Assembly (NCBI RefSeq): GCF_000172795.2
Contig: NZ_CP020947.1
Coordinates: forward strand, 499,001 to 563,000
DNA: 64,000 nt
Direction: 5' to 3'
From: Rhizobium sp. CIAT894
Lineage (GTDB): Bacteria; Pseudomonadota; Alphaproteobacteria; Rhizobiales; Rhizobiaceae
Shown: one piece after another, positions 25,296-34,154 of the stretch
How positions within the stretch are numbered: the stretch's first letter is position 1
Layout: each line of letters begins with the position of its first letter
The notes under the pieces: model-generated
The model's database searches: none
What the model was told of the DNA's origin: nothing
Seen by the model: only the letters and a program-made list of their open reading frames with translations
Made by a program: the position numbers and the translations under genes

Positions 25296-26045
25296 TTACG
25301 CCAGGCGCAAGCCGATTCTTCGGGTGATCGCTGCTTCCAGAAGGCCCATAGCGTCATAGATCAGCACTGCCATCAGGCCCACGATCAGCCCGCCCTGCAA
25401 AATGAAGGCGGTATTGTCGGATATCAGCCCGGCGATGATCACCTCGCCGAGGCCCTTGGCCGCAACCGTCGAGCCGATCGTCGCCGTGCCGATATTGATG
25501 ACGGTCGCGACCTTCAGCCCTTCGAGGATCAGCGGCAGGGCAAGCGGCAGCTCGACGCGGAAGAGCCGCTGCGTCGCATTCATGCCCATGCCGTCGGCGG
25601 CATCGAGCACCTGCGGCGAAACCTGCTTCAAGCCGGCGACGGTGTTTTCGAAGATCGGCAGCAAGCCGTAGAGGAAGAGCGCAATCAGCGTCGGCATGGC
25701 GCCGAAACCGGTTGCGGGGACGGCGAGTGCCAGCACCGCGACCGGCGGGAAGGTCTGGCCGGCATTGGCGATGGCGCGCGACAGCGGCAGGAAGTCGGCG
25801 CCGCTTTCCCGCGTCACGAAGATGCCGCCGGCAACGGCGAGCACGGCGCTGCAGGCAATCGACCCGACCACCAGCTGCAGATGGCCGGCGGCGAGCGACG
25901 CGAGGCTGTTCTGCGTATAGACGGCAGGCGCATTGTTGCTGGTGAGCGGCGTCAGCAGGAAGGAAAGCCACTCGGTCCTGAACAGCAGGATGAGCAGCAG
26001 GGCGAGTGCGGCCAGCCGGAAGAGATTGGCGACAACGAGTTTCAT
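25296..26045 (-). CDS. Osmoprotectant-type ABC transporter permease (YehW-like)
   Basis: A 249-residue BPD_transp_1 permease with about six membrane segments. The EAA-type loop is AADGMGMNATQRLFRVELPL followed by ALPLILEGLKVA, and the end IGTATIGSTVAAKGLGEVII is typical of OpuCB/YehW permeases. It starts at 26045, overlapping the ATPase stop by four bases. It is the last gene of a four-gene unit ordered binding protein, large permease, ATPase, small permease, the order of E. coli yehZYXW. Substrate class (glycine betaine, choline or related compounds) is inferred. Confidence 0.88.
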   Translation of the reverse strand: MKLVVANLFRLAALALLLILLFRTEWLSFLLTPLTSNNAPAVYTQNSLASLAAGHLQLVVGSIACSAVLAVAGGIFVTRESGADFLPLSRAIANAGQTFPPVAVLALAVPATGFGAMPTLIALFLYGLLPIFENTVAGLKQVSPQVLDAADGMGMNATQRLFRVELPLALPLILEGLKVATVINIGTATIGSTVAAKGLGEVIIAGLISDNTAFILQGGLIVGLMAVLIYDAMGLLEAAITRRIGLRLA

Positions 26046-26986
26046 GCCTTGCGGCCCAGTTCGAGCAGGCGGCTCATCGAGATCGATCCGACCGGCGCCT
26101 TTTCGCCGTCCTGCACTGCCGCCTCGTCGACCCCCTGCCAGATCATTTCGGCAAGCGCATCGCGCAGGCTGAGCGACTGCGGCAGGGCATAGGAAAGACC
26201 GCCCTTGACCGGCTGCATGCTTTCCTTCAGCGGCAGCAGCGACATCAGCTTCAGCGCCCGGTCGGAGGTGCCGGTCAATTGCTGCACGAAAGGATCGGCG
26301 GGTTCGGTCAGGATCTTTTCCGGCGGCGAGCATTGCAGCAATCGGCCCTCGCTCATGACGGCGATCTGGTTGCCGAGATGGAAGGCCTCGTCCATGTCGT
26401 GGGTGACGAGGATGATGGTCGTGCCGAACTGCTTCTGGATTGCCAAGAGGTCGTCCTGCGCCTTGCCGCGAATAACAGGGTCGAGCGCGCCGAACGGCTC
26501 GTCCATCAGCAGCAGTTCCGGCTCGGCGGCGAGCGCCCGGGCGACGCCGACGCGCTGCTGCTGGCCGCCGGAAAGCTGATGCGGATATTTCTCGGCAAAG
26601 GTCGCCGGATCGAGATTGAACAGCCCGAGCAGTTCCTCGACCCGTCTGGAAATGCGCATGGAATCCCAGTCGAGAAGCTGCGGGACGGTGGCGATATTCT
26701 GCGCCACCGTCCGGTGCGGGAAGAGGCCGTGCCCCTGGATGGCATAACCGATCTTGCGGCGAAGCTCGGTCACCTCGACGTCGACGACATTCTGCCCGTT
26801 GACGAAGATCTGACCTTCGGTGATCGGCACCAGCCGGTTGATCATCCGCATCAGCGTCGATTTGCCGGAGCCCGACGTGCCGACGATGACGGTGATCTCG
26901 CCCTTCTCGACATTCATCGAGACCTTGTCGACGACGGTGGCAGCACCATAGCGCTTGGTGACGTTCCTGATCTCGATCATGCTCAT
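26042..26986 (-). CDS. Osmoprotectant-type ABC transporter ATP-binding protein (YehX-like)
   Basis: A 314-residue ATPase. Walker A is GTSGSGKST (about residues 37-45), the signature is [16 protein letters not shown], Walker B is LLLMDEPFGALDP, and the H-loop is LVTHDMDEAFHLG. The Q-loop region, GYAIQGHGLFPHRTVAQNI, is the QGxGLFPH form seen in glycine betaine/OpuC-type ATPases. After residue 230 comes an extra domain without clear CBS motifs. It overlaps the genes on both sides by four bases (26983-26986 and 26042-26045), so translation is coupled along the operon. Confidence 0.9.
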   Translation of the reverse strand: MSMIEIRNVTKRYGAATVVDKVSMNVEKGEITVIVGTSGSGKSTLMRMINRLVPITEGQIFVNGQNVVDVEVTELRRKIGYAIQGHGLFPHRTVAQNIATVPQLLDWDSMRISRRVEELLGLFNLDPATFAEKYPHQLSGGQQQRVGVARALAAEPELLLMDEPFGALDPVIRGKAQDDLLAIQKQFGTTIILVTHDMDEAFHLGNQIAVMSEGRLLQCSPPEKILTEPADPFVQQLTGTSDRALKLMSLLPLKESMQPVKGGLSYALPQSLSLRDALAEMIWQGVDEAAVQDGEKAPVGSISMSRLLELGRKA

Positions 26987-28149
26987 GCGGCGGGTCCCCG
27001 GATGCTGTCGATGACCGCATCGAGGATGACGGCCGATGAGAAGGCGAAGAAGACGGTCGGCACGGCGCCGAGCAGCACGAGATCCATGGCGGTCTGGCCG
27101 AGCCCCTGGAAGATGAAGATGCCGAAGCCGCCGCCGCCGATCAAAGCGGCGATCGTCACCATGCCGATTGCCTGCACCAGCACGATGCGGATGCCGGTGA
27201 GGATGACCGGAAAGGCGAGCGGCATGTCGATACGGACAAGGATCTGCCGGCGTGTCAGCCCCATGCCGGCCGCGGCATCGCGCACCGAGGGGTCGACGCC
27301 CTGCAGGCCGACGACGGTGTTGGCGACGATCGGTAGCAGCGAATAGAGCACCAGCGCAATCAGCGCCGGCGCCGTGCCGATGCCGCGAATGCCGATAGCG
27401 GCGGCCAGCGCCACATGGGTGGCGAGATAACCGAGCGGCAGCATCAACAGGCCGAAGAGGGCAAGACTGGGGATCGTCTGGATGAGGCTGAGGCCCTGCA
27501 GCACGACGGCCCGCAGCCGTGGCACCCAGAAGCAGAGGATGCCGAGCGGCAGGCCGAGAATGATGGCGATGGCAAGCGAACCGAAGGCGAGCAGCAGATG
27601 CGAAATCGCCTCCGTCTCGAATTGCGGCGTCCGCGTCGAGAATTCCTTCATGATCGACAGGCTGTCGAGCAGGCCGGAAGAGAGGAAGGCGAAGAGCAGC
27701 GCCGTATAGGCAACAAGCGCTGCGACCCGCATCCACGGGGCTAGCCGGATCTTGACGAGAGCATCCGAGATGATGAGCCCGATCACCGCAAACAGCACCC
27801 AGAAACTGCCGCCGGGCGTCATGCGCGCCACCGTGCTGCCCGGCGGTGTGGCCGCGGCCGAGACGAGGCCGATCGCAGCGATCAGCGCCGCCAGGCAGAG
27901 TGTGGCGATGACAAGCCGTGCCAGAGCCTGGCGCAGGAACAGCGCGGCCAAAGCGGTGAGGATGAGAAGCACGGTGAGGGTGATGACGGAAGGCTGGGGA
28001 AGAAGCTGCGTCAGCAGCATAGGCTTGCCGGCGGCGATGCGGTTCGCCTTGACATAGATGAAGGGCATCAGCGCCGTCGCTGCGATGCCGCCGACCACCA
28101 GAACCACGCCGAGCCGGTCCAGCCTGCGGACCGCTGAGGTTTCTTCCAT
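26983..28149 (-). CDS. Osmoprotectant-type ABC transporter permease, long form (YehY-like)
   Basis: A 388-residue permease, close to the length of E. coli YehY. The first half (residues about 15-170) adds four to five membrane segments to the usual BPD_transp_1 domain (about 185-385), in which AAGMGLTRRQILVRIDMPLA is the EAA loop and GIRIVLVQAIGMVTIAALIG follows. The start at 28149 (MEETSAVRRL) lacks a strong ribosome site; 21 upstream codons in frame look non-coding. It pairs with the small permease at 25296 to form the channel. Confidence 0.88.
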   Translation of the reverse strand: MEETSAVRRLDRLGVVLVVGGIAATALMPFIYVKANRIAAGKPMLLTQLLPQPSVITLTVLLILTALAALFLRQALARLVIATLCLAALIAAIGLVSAAATPPGSTVARMTPGGSFWVLFAVIGLIISDALVKIRLAPWMRVAALVAYTALLFAFLSSGLLDSLSIMKEFSTRTPQFETEAISHLLLAFGSLAIAIILGLPLGILCFWVPRLRAVVLQGLSLIQTIPSLALFGLLMLPLGYLATHVALAAAIGIRGIGTAPALIALVLYSLLPIVANTVVGLQGVDPSVRDAAAGMGLTRRQILVRIDMPLAFPVILTGIRIVLVQAIGMVTIAALIGGGGFGIFIFQGLGQTAMDLVLLGAVPTVFFAFSSAVILDAVIDSIRGPAA

Positions 28150-28215
28150 CAAATCAACCCTGTCTGGCCTACCGGCAAAGGGAGGCTCCGCCCGCAAGGG
28201 GCGGAGCGGCAATGA

Positions 28216-29124
28216 TTACTTCAGGAAGCCTTTTTCCTTGAGATAGGCTTCGGCGACGGATTTTGCCGGCTCGCCGTCGACCTGGATTTTGGCGTTGAGT
28301 TTGCGCAATTCGTCGGCGCTCAGGCTCTTGAAGATCGGCGAGAGGATTTCCTCGATCTTCGGATTGGCCTTCAGCACCTCCTCGCGGATGATCGGCGTCG
28401 GCGCATAGACCTGCTGCACGTTCTTGTCGTCTTCGAGAACGGTAAGCTCGGCCGCTTGGATCGCGCCGTCGGTGCCGTAGACCATGGCAGTGTTGACACC
28501 GTTGGTCTGGTCGGCCGCCGCCTTGATCGTCGCCGCCGTATCGCCGCCGGAGAGAACGACCATCTGGTCGGGCTTCAGCTGGAAGCCGTAGGTCGTCTGG
28601 AAGGCGGGAAGCGCGCCGGCCGAATTGACGAATTCGGCCGATGCCGCAAGCTTGGCTTCACCGCCGCCGGCCACCCATTTGCCGAAGTCCGTCAGGCTCT
28701 TCAGCTTGTTCGGCTCGGCGACGTCGTTGCGCACGGCGAGCGCCCAGGTGTTGTTGGCAGGCGACGGCGTCAGCCAGACGATCTTGTTGGCGTCGTAATC
28801 GAGCTTCTTCGCCAGCTCATAACCCTGGTCGATGTTCTTCCAGGCCGCGTCGTCGGCCTTGTTGAAGAAGAAGCCGGCATTGCCGGTATATTCGGGATAG
28901 ATGTCGATTTCGCCAGCGGTGATCGCCTTGCGCACAACAGGCGTGGCGCCGAGCGCAATGCGGTCCTGTGTCTTGATGCCGTTGGCTTCGAGCGCGAGCG
29001 CAATAACATTGCCGAGCAGCGTGCCCTCAGTGTCGATCTTCGACGAGACGACGACATCCGCGGCATGGGCCGCACCCGCCGCGAAGGCGGAGAGCGAGAC
29101 GGTGAGTGCGAGTTTCTTCAGCAT
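28216..29124 (-). CDS. Osmoprotectant-type ABC transporter binding protein (OsmF/YehZ-like)
   Basis: A 302-residue OpuAC-family periplasmic binding protein. The signal peptide is MLKKLALTVSLSAFAAGAAH, cleaved after AHA-A. The mature part has SSKIDTEGTLLGNVIALALE, ITAGEIDIYPEYTGNAGFFF (the substrate-box region of choline/betaine binders) and TNGVNTAMVYGTDGAI. Length and operon order match E. coli OsmF/YehZ, whose system has low affinity for glycine betaine. It is the first gene of the operon; 66 bp separate it from the long permease. Confidence 0.9.
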   Translation of the reverse strand: MLKKLALTVSLSAFAAGAAHAADVVVSSKIDTEGTLLGNVIALALEANGIKTQDRIALGATPVVRKAITAGEIDIYPEYTGNAGFFFNKADDAAWKNIDQGYELAKKLDYDANKIVWLTPSPANNTWALAVRNDVAEPNKLKSLTDFGKWVAGGGEAKLAASAEFVNSAGALPAFQTTYGFQLKPDQMVVLSGGDTAATIKAAADQTNGVNTAMVYGTDGAIQAAELTVLEDDKNVQQVYAPTPIIREEVLKANPKIEEILSPIFKSLSADELRKLNAKIQVDGEPAKSVAEAYLKEKGFLK

Positions 29125-29494
29125 GGAAAGTCCCCTTCGTTGACACCGTTGAATATGGCGCAAACCTCGGCGGGAGGCCTGCGCGCAGAAAATCCGCCGG
29201 CACCGGCGACCACTTGGGCCGCCATGCCGGAATTGCGTGCGTCATGGAAATAGCGTGCACGCTCGAAAAATCGATGCAAGCCCCCTCCAGTATTTGCCGT
29301 CGCGGCACGATTATGGCGGCGAATACGTGTCCAGGCGCGGAAACGCATTCCCTTTTCCAGGGCCGGCGCGATTTGTTTTTGTCCCCTTGCGTGTTTCCAC
29401 GATATTCCCCGGCTCTTTCGCGGATTCCCGCCGGCCGGATTTTTCTATGACGAAACGATAGCCCGGCTCTCTGGAGGCAGGGATATCTTTTTTC
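29125..29494. other. Divergent spacer between the osmoprotectant operon and the LysR-type gene
   Basis: About 370 bp without a gene. It should hold the promoters of both divergent units. Short inverted motifs such as GCGTGCACGC (29251-29260) are present, but I cannot assign an operator with confidence. Confidence 0.5.
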
Positions 29495-30787
29495 GTGAAC
29501 ACATCATATCGTCCGGTTTTTCCAGCGCTTTCCGGAGGGAGAGATTTGCATCTCGGCGCCCTGTTCATCAGCTACCATGTCCTGACGTCAGGCTCGGTCC
29601 GCGAGACCGCGCGGCGCTTCGAACTGTCGCCGTCCACCGTGTCATCAGCCCTCCGCCATCTCGAGACCGAACTGGCGATGAAGCTGACCGAGCGCGCCTC
29701 CGGCGAGTTGGTGACGCTGATTGCAAGCGGCAAGGTGCGGGAAGGCCTGACGCCGATCACCGCTGCGATCGGCGAACTCGGTCAATTCACCGGTCAGGAC
29801 GCCGCGGCTGTCGACGCCTATGAGGCCTGGGCAGCCCGCATCCCCGTCAAGATCGTCACGATCGAGCGTTTTCTCGAAGTCGCCGATCAGGGCAGCATCA
29901 ACCGTGCCGCCCGCCGCCTTCGCCTGGGTCAGCCGCAGCTTTCGCTTCAGCTTGCCAATCTGGAGAAATTTCTGGGTCACCGCCTCTTCGATCGGCAGGC
30001 GCAGGGCTCGGTGCTGACGGAAGAGGGCAGGCGCGCCTACCAGATTTTCACGACGATCAGCCAAGCCTGGAACGATCTGAAATCGCAGGCCGACGAGCGT
30101 TACCGGCGCACCGCCCGCTCGCTGCGCATCGGCTCGATCATCCCCACAGGATCGGAAAGCTGGGTGGCACGCTGCCTGGGCTCACTGGTCTCCGAATGGA
30201 ATGTGCGGCGCAGCAACAATGCGATCTCGCTGGTCTCGATGACCGCCGACGATCTGCGCGAGGCGCTGAAGAGTGGCCGTATCGATGTGGCGATCCTGGA
30301 TTCGGTTTTCGGGCTGGAGAGCTTTCGCCATCGGAAATTGCTGCAGACCGATATGGTGGTGATCGCGCCGCTTGATAGTACCGGAACCACAGTCGCCGAT
30401 CTCGTCGCCGGCCACGCCATCTGCATGCCGAGCCCGCGCACCGGCCTCGGCCATGCGGCGATGGCCTTCAGCGACGAGCGCGCTCCCAACCGCCGCCTGC
30501 GCAGCCGGGATATCACCGCGGCGGATTCGCTGCCCGTGATCGTCGACCTCGTCGCCAATCACGGCTACGTCTCCTTCCTCGGCCGGGTCAGCGCCATGCC
30601 GATCGCCGACAAGGTGCGCATCGTCGATCTCGACGAACACCTGCCGATGTCCTATCACGTCGCCTTCAACCATCGCAAAGCCGCCGCCGATGCCTGCGCC
30701 GTCATCATCGAAGCGGCGGCGAGACTTACATCGGAAGCCGTCGCGCAGACCATGGCGCGCGCCGAAGCCAGGGAGAGCGCCGCGTGA
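29495..30787 (+). CDS. LysR-type regulator with two helix-turn-helix units
   Basis: A 430-residue protein, about 120 longer than an ordinary LysR regulator. There are two LysR-like DNA-binding units in tandem. Residues about 20-66 have LTSGSVRETARRFELSPSTV and SSALRHLETELAMKL. Residues about 122-183 have EVADQGSINRAARRLRLGQP and LSLQLANLEKFLGHRLFDR. The second is the canonical one and is followed by a substrate-binding domain (about 205-415). The GTG at 29495 is used here; a TTG at 29546 with GGAGGGAG upstream is a good alternative and still includes both units. It overlaps cutC by four bases and diverges from the OsmF-type operon, either of which could be its target. Confidence 0.82.
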   Translation: MNTSYRPVFPALSGGRDLHLGALFISYHVLTSGSVRETARRFELSPSTVSSALRHLETELAMKLTERASGELVTLIASGKVREGLTPITAAIGELGQFTGQDAAAVDAYEAWAARIPVKIVTIERFLEVADQGSINRAARRLRLGQPQLSLQLANLEKFLGHRLFDRQAQGSVLTEEGRRAYQIFTTISQAWNDLKSQADERYRRTARSLRIGSIIPTGSESWVARCLGSLVSEWNVRRSNNAISLVSMTADDLREALKSGRIDVAILDSVFGLESFRHRKLLQTDMVVIAPLDSTGTTVADLVAGHAICMPSPRTGLGHAAMAFSDERAPNRRLRSRDITAADSLPVIVDLVANHGYVSFLGRVSAMPIADKVRIVDLDEHLPMSYHVAFNHRKAAADACAVIIEAAARLTSEAVAQTMARAEARESAA

Positions 30788-31509
30788 CCATCCTGCTGGA
30801 AGTGTGTGTGGATAGCGCCGAGGGCCTTGCCGCCGCGGTCGCCGGCGGCGCCGGCCGGATCGAGCTCTGCTCGGCGCTGGAGCTTGGCGGCCTGACGCCG
30901 CTGCCGAGCCTGATGCGGATCGCCGCCCGGGCGCCCATCCCGGTCTACGCAATGATCCGCCCGCATGCCGGCCCCTTCATCTTCGGGGCGGCGGACGAGG
31001 AAGCGATGCTGCTCGATATCGATGCCGTGCGCGCCGCAGGCCTCGCCGGCGTCGTCATCGGTGCCAACCGGCCCGACGGCACGCTCGACATGCCGCTGAT
31101 CCACCGGCTGAAAGCGCATGCATCAGGCCTCGGCTCGACGCTGCACCGCGCCTTCGACCTGGTGCCGGATGCCGATCAGGCGCTGGAACAGGCGGTCGAA
31201 CTCGGCGTTGAGCGCATCCTCACCTCCGGCTGCGCGCTGAAGGCCGCCGACGGAATCGAAACCCTGCAACGCCTCTCGGCCAAGGCTGCCGGCCGCATCT
31301 CGATCATGCCCGGCAGCGGCATCCGCCCGGCCAATGTCACCGCCATCTTACAGACGACCGGCGCTCGCGAGATCCATGGTTCCTGCAGCTCACCTGTGGA
31401 AAGCGCCGACCCCCGCGCGGTCGCCTTTGGTTTCGAGGCGAAGAGTGCGAATAAGACGGATGTTGCGGTGGTCAGGGAGATGTGTAGGGCGATTGCGGCG
31501 GTGGGTTAG
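30784..31509 (+). CDS. cutC: CutC family protein
   Basis: A 241-residue TIM-barrel protein of the CutC family. The opening ILLEVCVDSAEGLAAAVAGG and AGRIELCSALELGGLTPLPS, the middle VYAMIRPHAGPF, and HRAFDLVPDADQALEQAVEL, ILTSGCALKAADGIETLQRL are family hallmarks. CutC was linked to copper tolerance in E. coli, but that role is disputed and the biochemical activity is unclear. The GTG start overlaps the end of the LysR-type gene (GTGA), so the two are translationally coupled. Confidence 0.93.
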   Translation: MTILLEVCVDSAEGLAAAVAGGAGRIELCSALELGGLTPLPSLMRIAARAPIPVYAMIRPHAGPFIFGAADEEAMLLDIDAVRAAGLAGVVIGANRPDGTLDMPLIHRLKAHASGLGSTLHRAFDLVPDADQALEQAVELGVERILTSGCALKAADGIETLQRLSAKAAGRISIMPGSGIRPANVTAILQTTGAREIHGSCSSPVESADPRAVAFGFEAKSANKTDVAVVREMCRAIAAVG

Positions 31510-31560
31510 CAGTTTCGCAATTCCGGACGGAAAGCGTTTTGTGCTTTTGAAACACGCAGT

Positions 31561-31612
31561 GCTTGCCGCATGGGTCCTCGGGTCAAGCCCGAGGATGACG
31601 GAGGGTGGGGGA
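31561..31612. repeat. Intergenic hairpin repeat (CTCCGTCAT family)
   Basis: CCGCATGGGTCCTCGGGTCA continues AGCCCGAGGATGACGGAGGG and TGGGGGAG. The stem is TCCTCGGG-TCAAG-CCCGAGGA. Inverted relative to the copy at 31747-31790. Confidence 0.85.
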
Positions 31613-31746
31613 GCCGATGTGGCAAGGACCGCAAGGGTGTGTGGTTCTATTGGAATTGCCGTCTTTGTCTAAGCGATCCGCACACAAAACCACCCGCGCA
31701 TTTTGCTGGGATTCTTCCGAATCTCCCGCCTCTTGCCGCGTGGGTT

Positions 31747-31790
31747 TCCCCACTCTCCGTCATACTCGGGCTTGACCCGAGTATCCATGC
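31747..31790. repeat. Intergenic hairpin repeat (CTCCGTCAT family)
   Basis: TCCCCACTCTCCGTCATACT continues CGGGCTTGACCCGAGTATCC and ATGC. Stem ATACTCGGG-CTTGA-CCCGAGTAT. It lies just downstream of the Zn-dehydrogenase stop. Confidence 0.87.
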
Positions 31791-31823
31791 CGAGCACTCC
31801 ACGCGCATGTTCGGCGCCGTACC

Positions 31824-32840
31824 TCAACCAACCCGGATCACCGCCTTGATCAACCCGCTCTTCTCATGCGCCCAGCGGGCGAGGTCGCGCGGTGCGTCGG
31901 CGAGCGTCGTGCGGTGGGTGATGAGCTTGTCCACCGGCACCAGCCCCTTGGCGATCGAAGCCGCCACATGTTCGAAATCGACGCGGGTGGCGTTGCGGCT
32001 GCCGATCAGCATCATTTCGCGCTTGTGGAATTCCGGGTCGGAGAAGCGGATGTCGTCCTTGACGACGCTGACCAGCACCAGCGCGCCGCCATGGGCGACG
32101 AAGGAGAAGGCCTTTTCCATCGACGGGCCGTAGCCGGTCGCATCGAACACCACGTCGAAACCGTCGCCATTGGTCTTTTCCTTGACGGCTTCGGCCGTCG
32201 CCTCGTTGGCGACGATGCCTGATGTGAAGCCGAAGCGCTCGGCCGCCATCTGCAGCCGCTCTGCGCTGGTATCGAGCAGCGTCACGTCATGGCCGGCGAT
32301 CCGCGAAAAGATCGCCGCCCCGAGCCCGATCGGCCCGGCGCCGATGACGAGCGAGCGTGCGCCGGCGCCGGTCAGCGAGCGGCGGACCGCATGGGCGCCG
32401 ATCGCCAGAAATTCAGTTGTCGCCGCCGCTTCGAGGCTGAGGCCTTGGGCGGGATAAAGGTTCTCGGCCGGAACCGAAATTTCCTCGCAGAAGGCGCCGT
32501 CCGTATGGACGCCGAGCACCTTGATATTGGTGCAGCAATTCGGCTTGCCCTTGATGCAGGCGACGCATTGGCCGCAGGAAAGATAGGGATTGACGATGAC
32601 GGGGGTGCCGGCCGTGAGTGCTACGCCGTCGCCCGCCTCGATCACCGTCGCCGAGATCTCATGCCCCATCACCCGGGGATATTCGAGGAAAGGGTGCTTG
32701 CCCTCGAAGATATGATAATCCGTGCCGCAGATGCCGACATGGCTGACGGCCAACCGCACCCAGCCGGGCGCCGGTGCGGCGGGCGAAGGGCGTTCGGCGA
32801 TCTCGAGCACGCCGGGCTCCCGGCAAACGACTGCTTTCAT
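31824..32840 (-). CDS. Zinc-containing alcohol/polyol dehydrogenase
   Basis: A 338-residue medium-chain dehydrogenase. The catalytic zinc site is GICGTDYHIFEGKHPFLEYP with VMGHEISATV; the structural zinc cysteines are in CGQCVACIKGKPNCC. The Rossmann motif is VIGAGPIGLGAAIF, with LLDTSAERL suggesting NAD preference. It belongs with sorbitol/threonine/galactonate-type dehydrogenases of sugar-acid operons. It is read in the same direction as the sugar ABC genes upstream, 217 bp away across a repeat. It may oxidise a hydroxyl of the sugar or an intermediate; the substrate cannot be told from sequence. Confidence 0.87.
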   Translation of the reverse strand: MKAVVCREPGVLEIAERPSPAAPAPGWVRLAVSHVGICGTDYHIFEGKHPFLEYPRVMGHEISATVIEAGDGVALTAGTPVIVNPYLSCGQCVACIKGKPNCCTNIKVLGVHTDGAFCEEISVPAENLYPAQGLSLEAAATTEFLAIGAHAVRRSLTGAGARSLVIGAGPIGLGAAIFSRIAGHDVTLLDTSAERLQMAAERFGFTSGIVANEATAEAVKEKTNGDGFDVVFDATGYGPSMEKAFSFVAHGGALVLVSVVKDDIRFSDPEFHKREMMLIGSRNATRVDFEHVAASIAKGLVPVDKLITHRTTLADAPRDLARWAHEKSGLIKAVIRVG

Positions 32841-32885
32841 GACGGATCTCGATTCTTCGTTCTTTACTCTGTGTCGCGAGATTTG

Positions 32886-33032
32886 CCCCTCACCCTAACC
32901 CTCTCCCCGCTTGCGGGGCGAGGGGACGTGCCCAGCGAGACGTTGGCGAGGGACCGAGAGGTTGCGGCCTGGTCCCTTCTCCCCGCGAGCGGGGGTCCGA
33001 AGGACGGTGCCGGCAGGCGGATGAGGGGCGGG
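32886..33032. repeat. RIME-like palindromic repeat, long form
   Basis: CCCCTCACCCTAACCCTCTC, CCCGCTTGCGGGGCGAGGGG and, further on, CTTCTCCCCGCGAGCGGGGG then GGTGCCGGCAGGCGGATGAG. Two palindromic cores flank a spacer of about 60 bp. It separates the Zn-dehydrogenase from the sugar permease. Confidence 0.8.
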
Positions 33033-33057
33033 CAGGCGGCGATCTTCTGCTCGCCGC

Positions 33058-34032
33058 TCAATTGCTCTTGCGGCGGCGCAGCTGATCGAAGAACACGATC
33101 ACGATGATCAGCAGACCGGTGATAATGCGCTGCCAGAAGGAGTTGACGTTCAGAAGATTGGCGCCGTTGTTGATCGTGGCGAGAATGAAGGCGCCGATCA
33201 GCGGGCCGTGCACGGAACCCACCGCGCCGAACAGGCTGGTGCCGCCGATGACTGAGGAGGCGATCGCCTGCAGTTCCCAGCCGTCGGCCTGCGTCGCATT
33301 GCCGATCGCGATGCGCGAGGCGAGCAATACGCCGACGAAGGCGGCAAAGCCGGCGGACAGGATATAGGCGAGATAGATCATGCCCTTGACGTTGACGCCG
33401 GAAAGGCGCGCGGCTTCCGCATTCGAACCGACGGCGAAGAGATAGCGGCCCCAGCGGCTGAGATGCAGGAAGACGAAGGAGGGCACCGCCACCAGAATGA
33501 CCATCCAGAACAGGCTGGGAATGCTGAGGAAATCGGCGCGGGCGAAATTGCTGAAACCTTCGTCGGTGATGCTGATCGTCGAGCCGTTGGTGATCAGGAG
33601 GCCGATGCCGCGCAGCGACGTCAGCGTTGCCAGCGTGATGATGAAGGGCGGCAGGCCCATATGCACGATGCCGAAGCCGTGGAAGGCGCCGATGGCGACA
33701 CCGATGGCGAGCGTCAGCACGATCGCGCCCCAGAGCGGCACGCCGGCCTGCAACAGCCAGGCGATGATGACGGTGCAGAAGCCGACGATCGCGCCGACCG
33801 AGAGGTCGATGCCGGCGGTGATGATGACGAAGGTCTGGCCGAGCGCCAGGATCGCCGTCATTGCGCCCTGTCGCAGCAGGTTCGAGATGTTGAGCGGCGT
33901 CCAGAAGCTCGGAGTGACGAGGCCGAGCACGATCCAGAGGAAGACCAGCAGCCCGATCAGCGTCAGGCCGAACAGGATGTTCATTTTCCGGCGCGGCGGC
34001 GGTGCTGCGATTTCGGTGGGGGTGGCAGTCAT
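33058..34032 (-). CDS. CUT2-class sugar ABC transporter permease
   Basis: A 324-residue BPD_transp_2 permease with about eight to ten membrane segments. ALGQTFVIITAGIDLSVGAI, GLPPFIITLATLTSLRGIGL and DGWELQAIASSVIGGTSLFG are the conserved blocks. I start at 34032 (MTATPTEIAAPPP), preceded by GAGGGAGAAAATTC. It is third in the order binding protein, duplicated ATPase, permease. The same-strand sugar enzyme genes around it suggest uptake of the sugar they degrade. Confidence 0.9.
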   Translation of the reverse strand: MTATPTEIAAPPPRRKMNILFGLTLIGLLVFLWIVLGLVTPSFWTPLNISNLLRQGAMTAILALGQTFVIITAGIDLSVGAIVGFCTVIIAWLLQAGVPLWGAIVLTLAIGVAIGAFHGFGIVHMGLPPFIITLATLTSLRGIGLLITNGSTISITDEGFSNFARADFLSIPSLFWMVILVAVPSFVFLHLSRWGRYLFAVGSNAEAARLSGVNVKGMIYLAYILSAGFAAFVGVLLASRIAIGNATQADGWELQAIASSVIGGTSLFGAVGSVHGPLIGAFILATINNGANLLNVNSFWQRIITGLLIIVIVFFDQLRRRKSN

Positions 34033-34154
34033 GAATTTTCTCCCTCTCAAAGCATTTCCGTTTTTCTCCGAACCACGGAAATGCTCTATCTCTTTGTTCT
34101 TACGCAATTTCCGGACGCAAAACCGCTACGCACTTTTGCTGGAATTGCTTGTGC

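Noticed and set aside
26006..27346. Plus-strand open frame of about 450 codons across the osmoprotectant ABC genes
   Set aside because: It spans the boundary of two well-supported minus-strand genes and encodes a low-complexity His/Asp/Arg-rich sequence.
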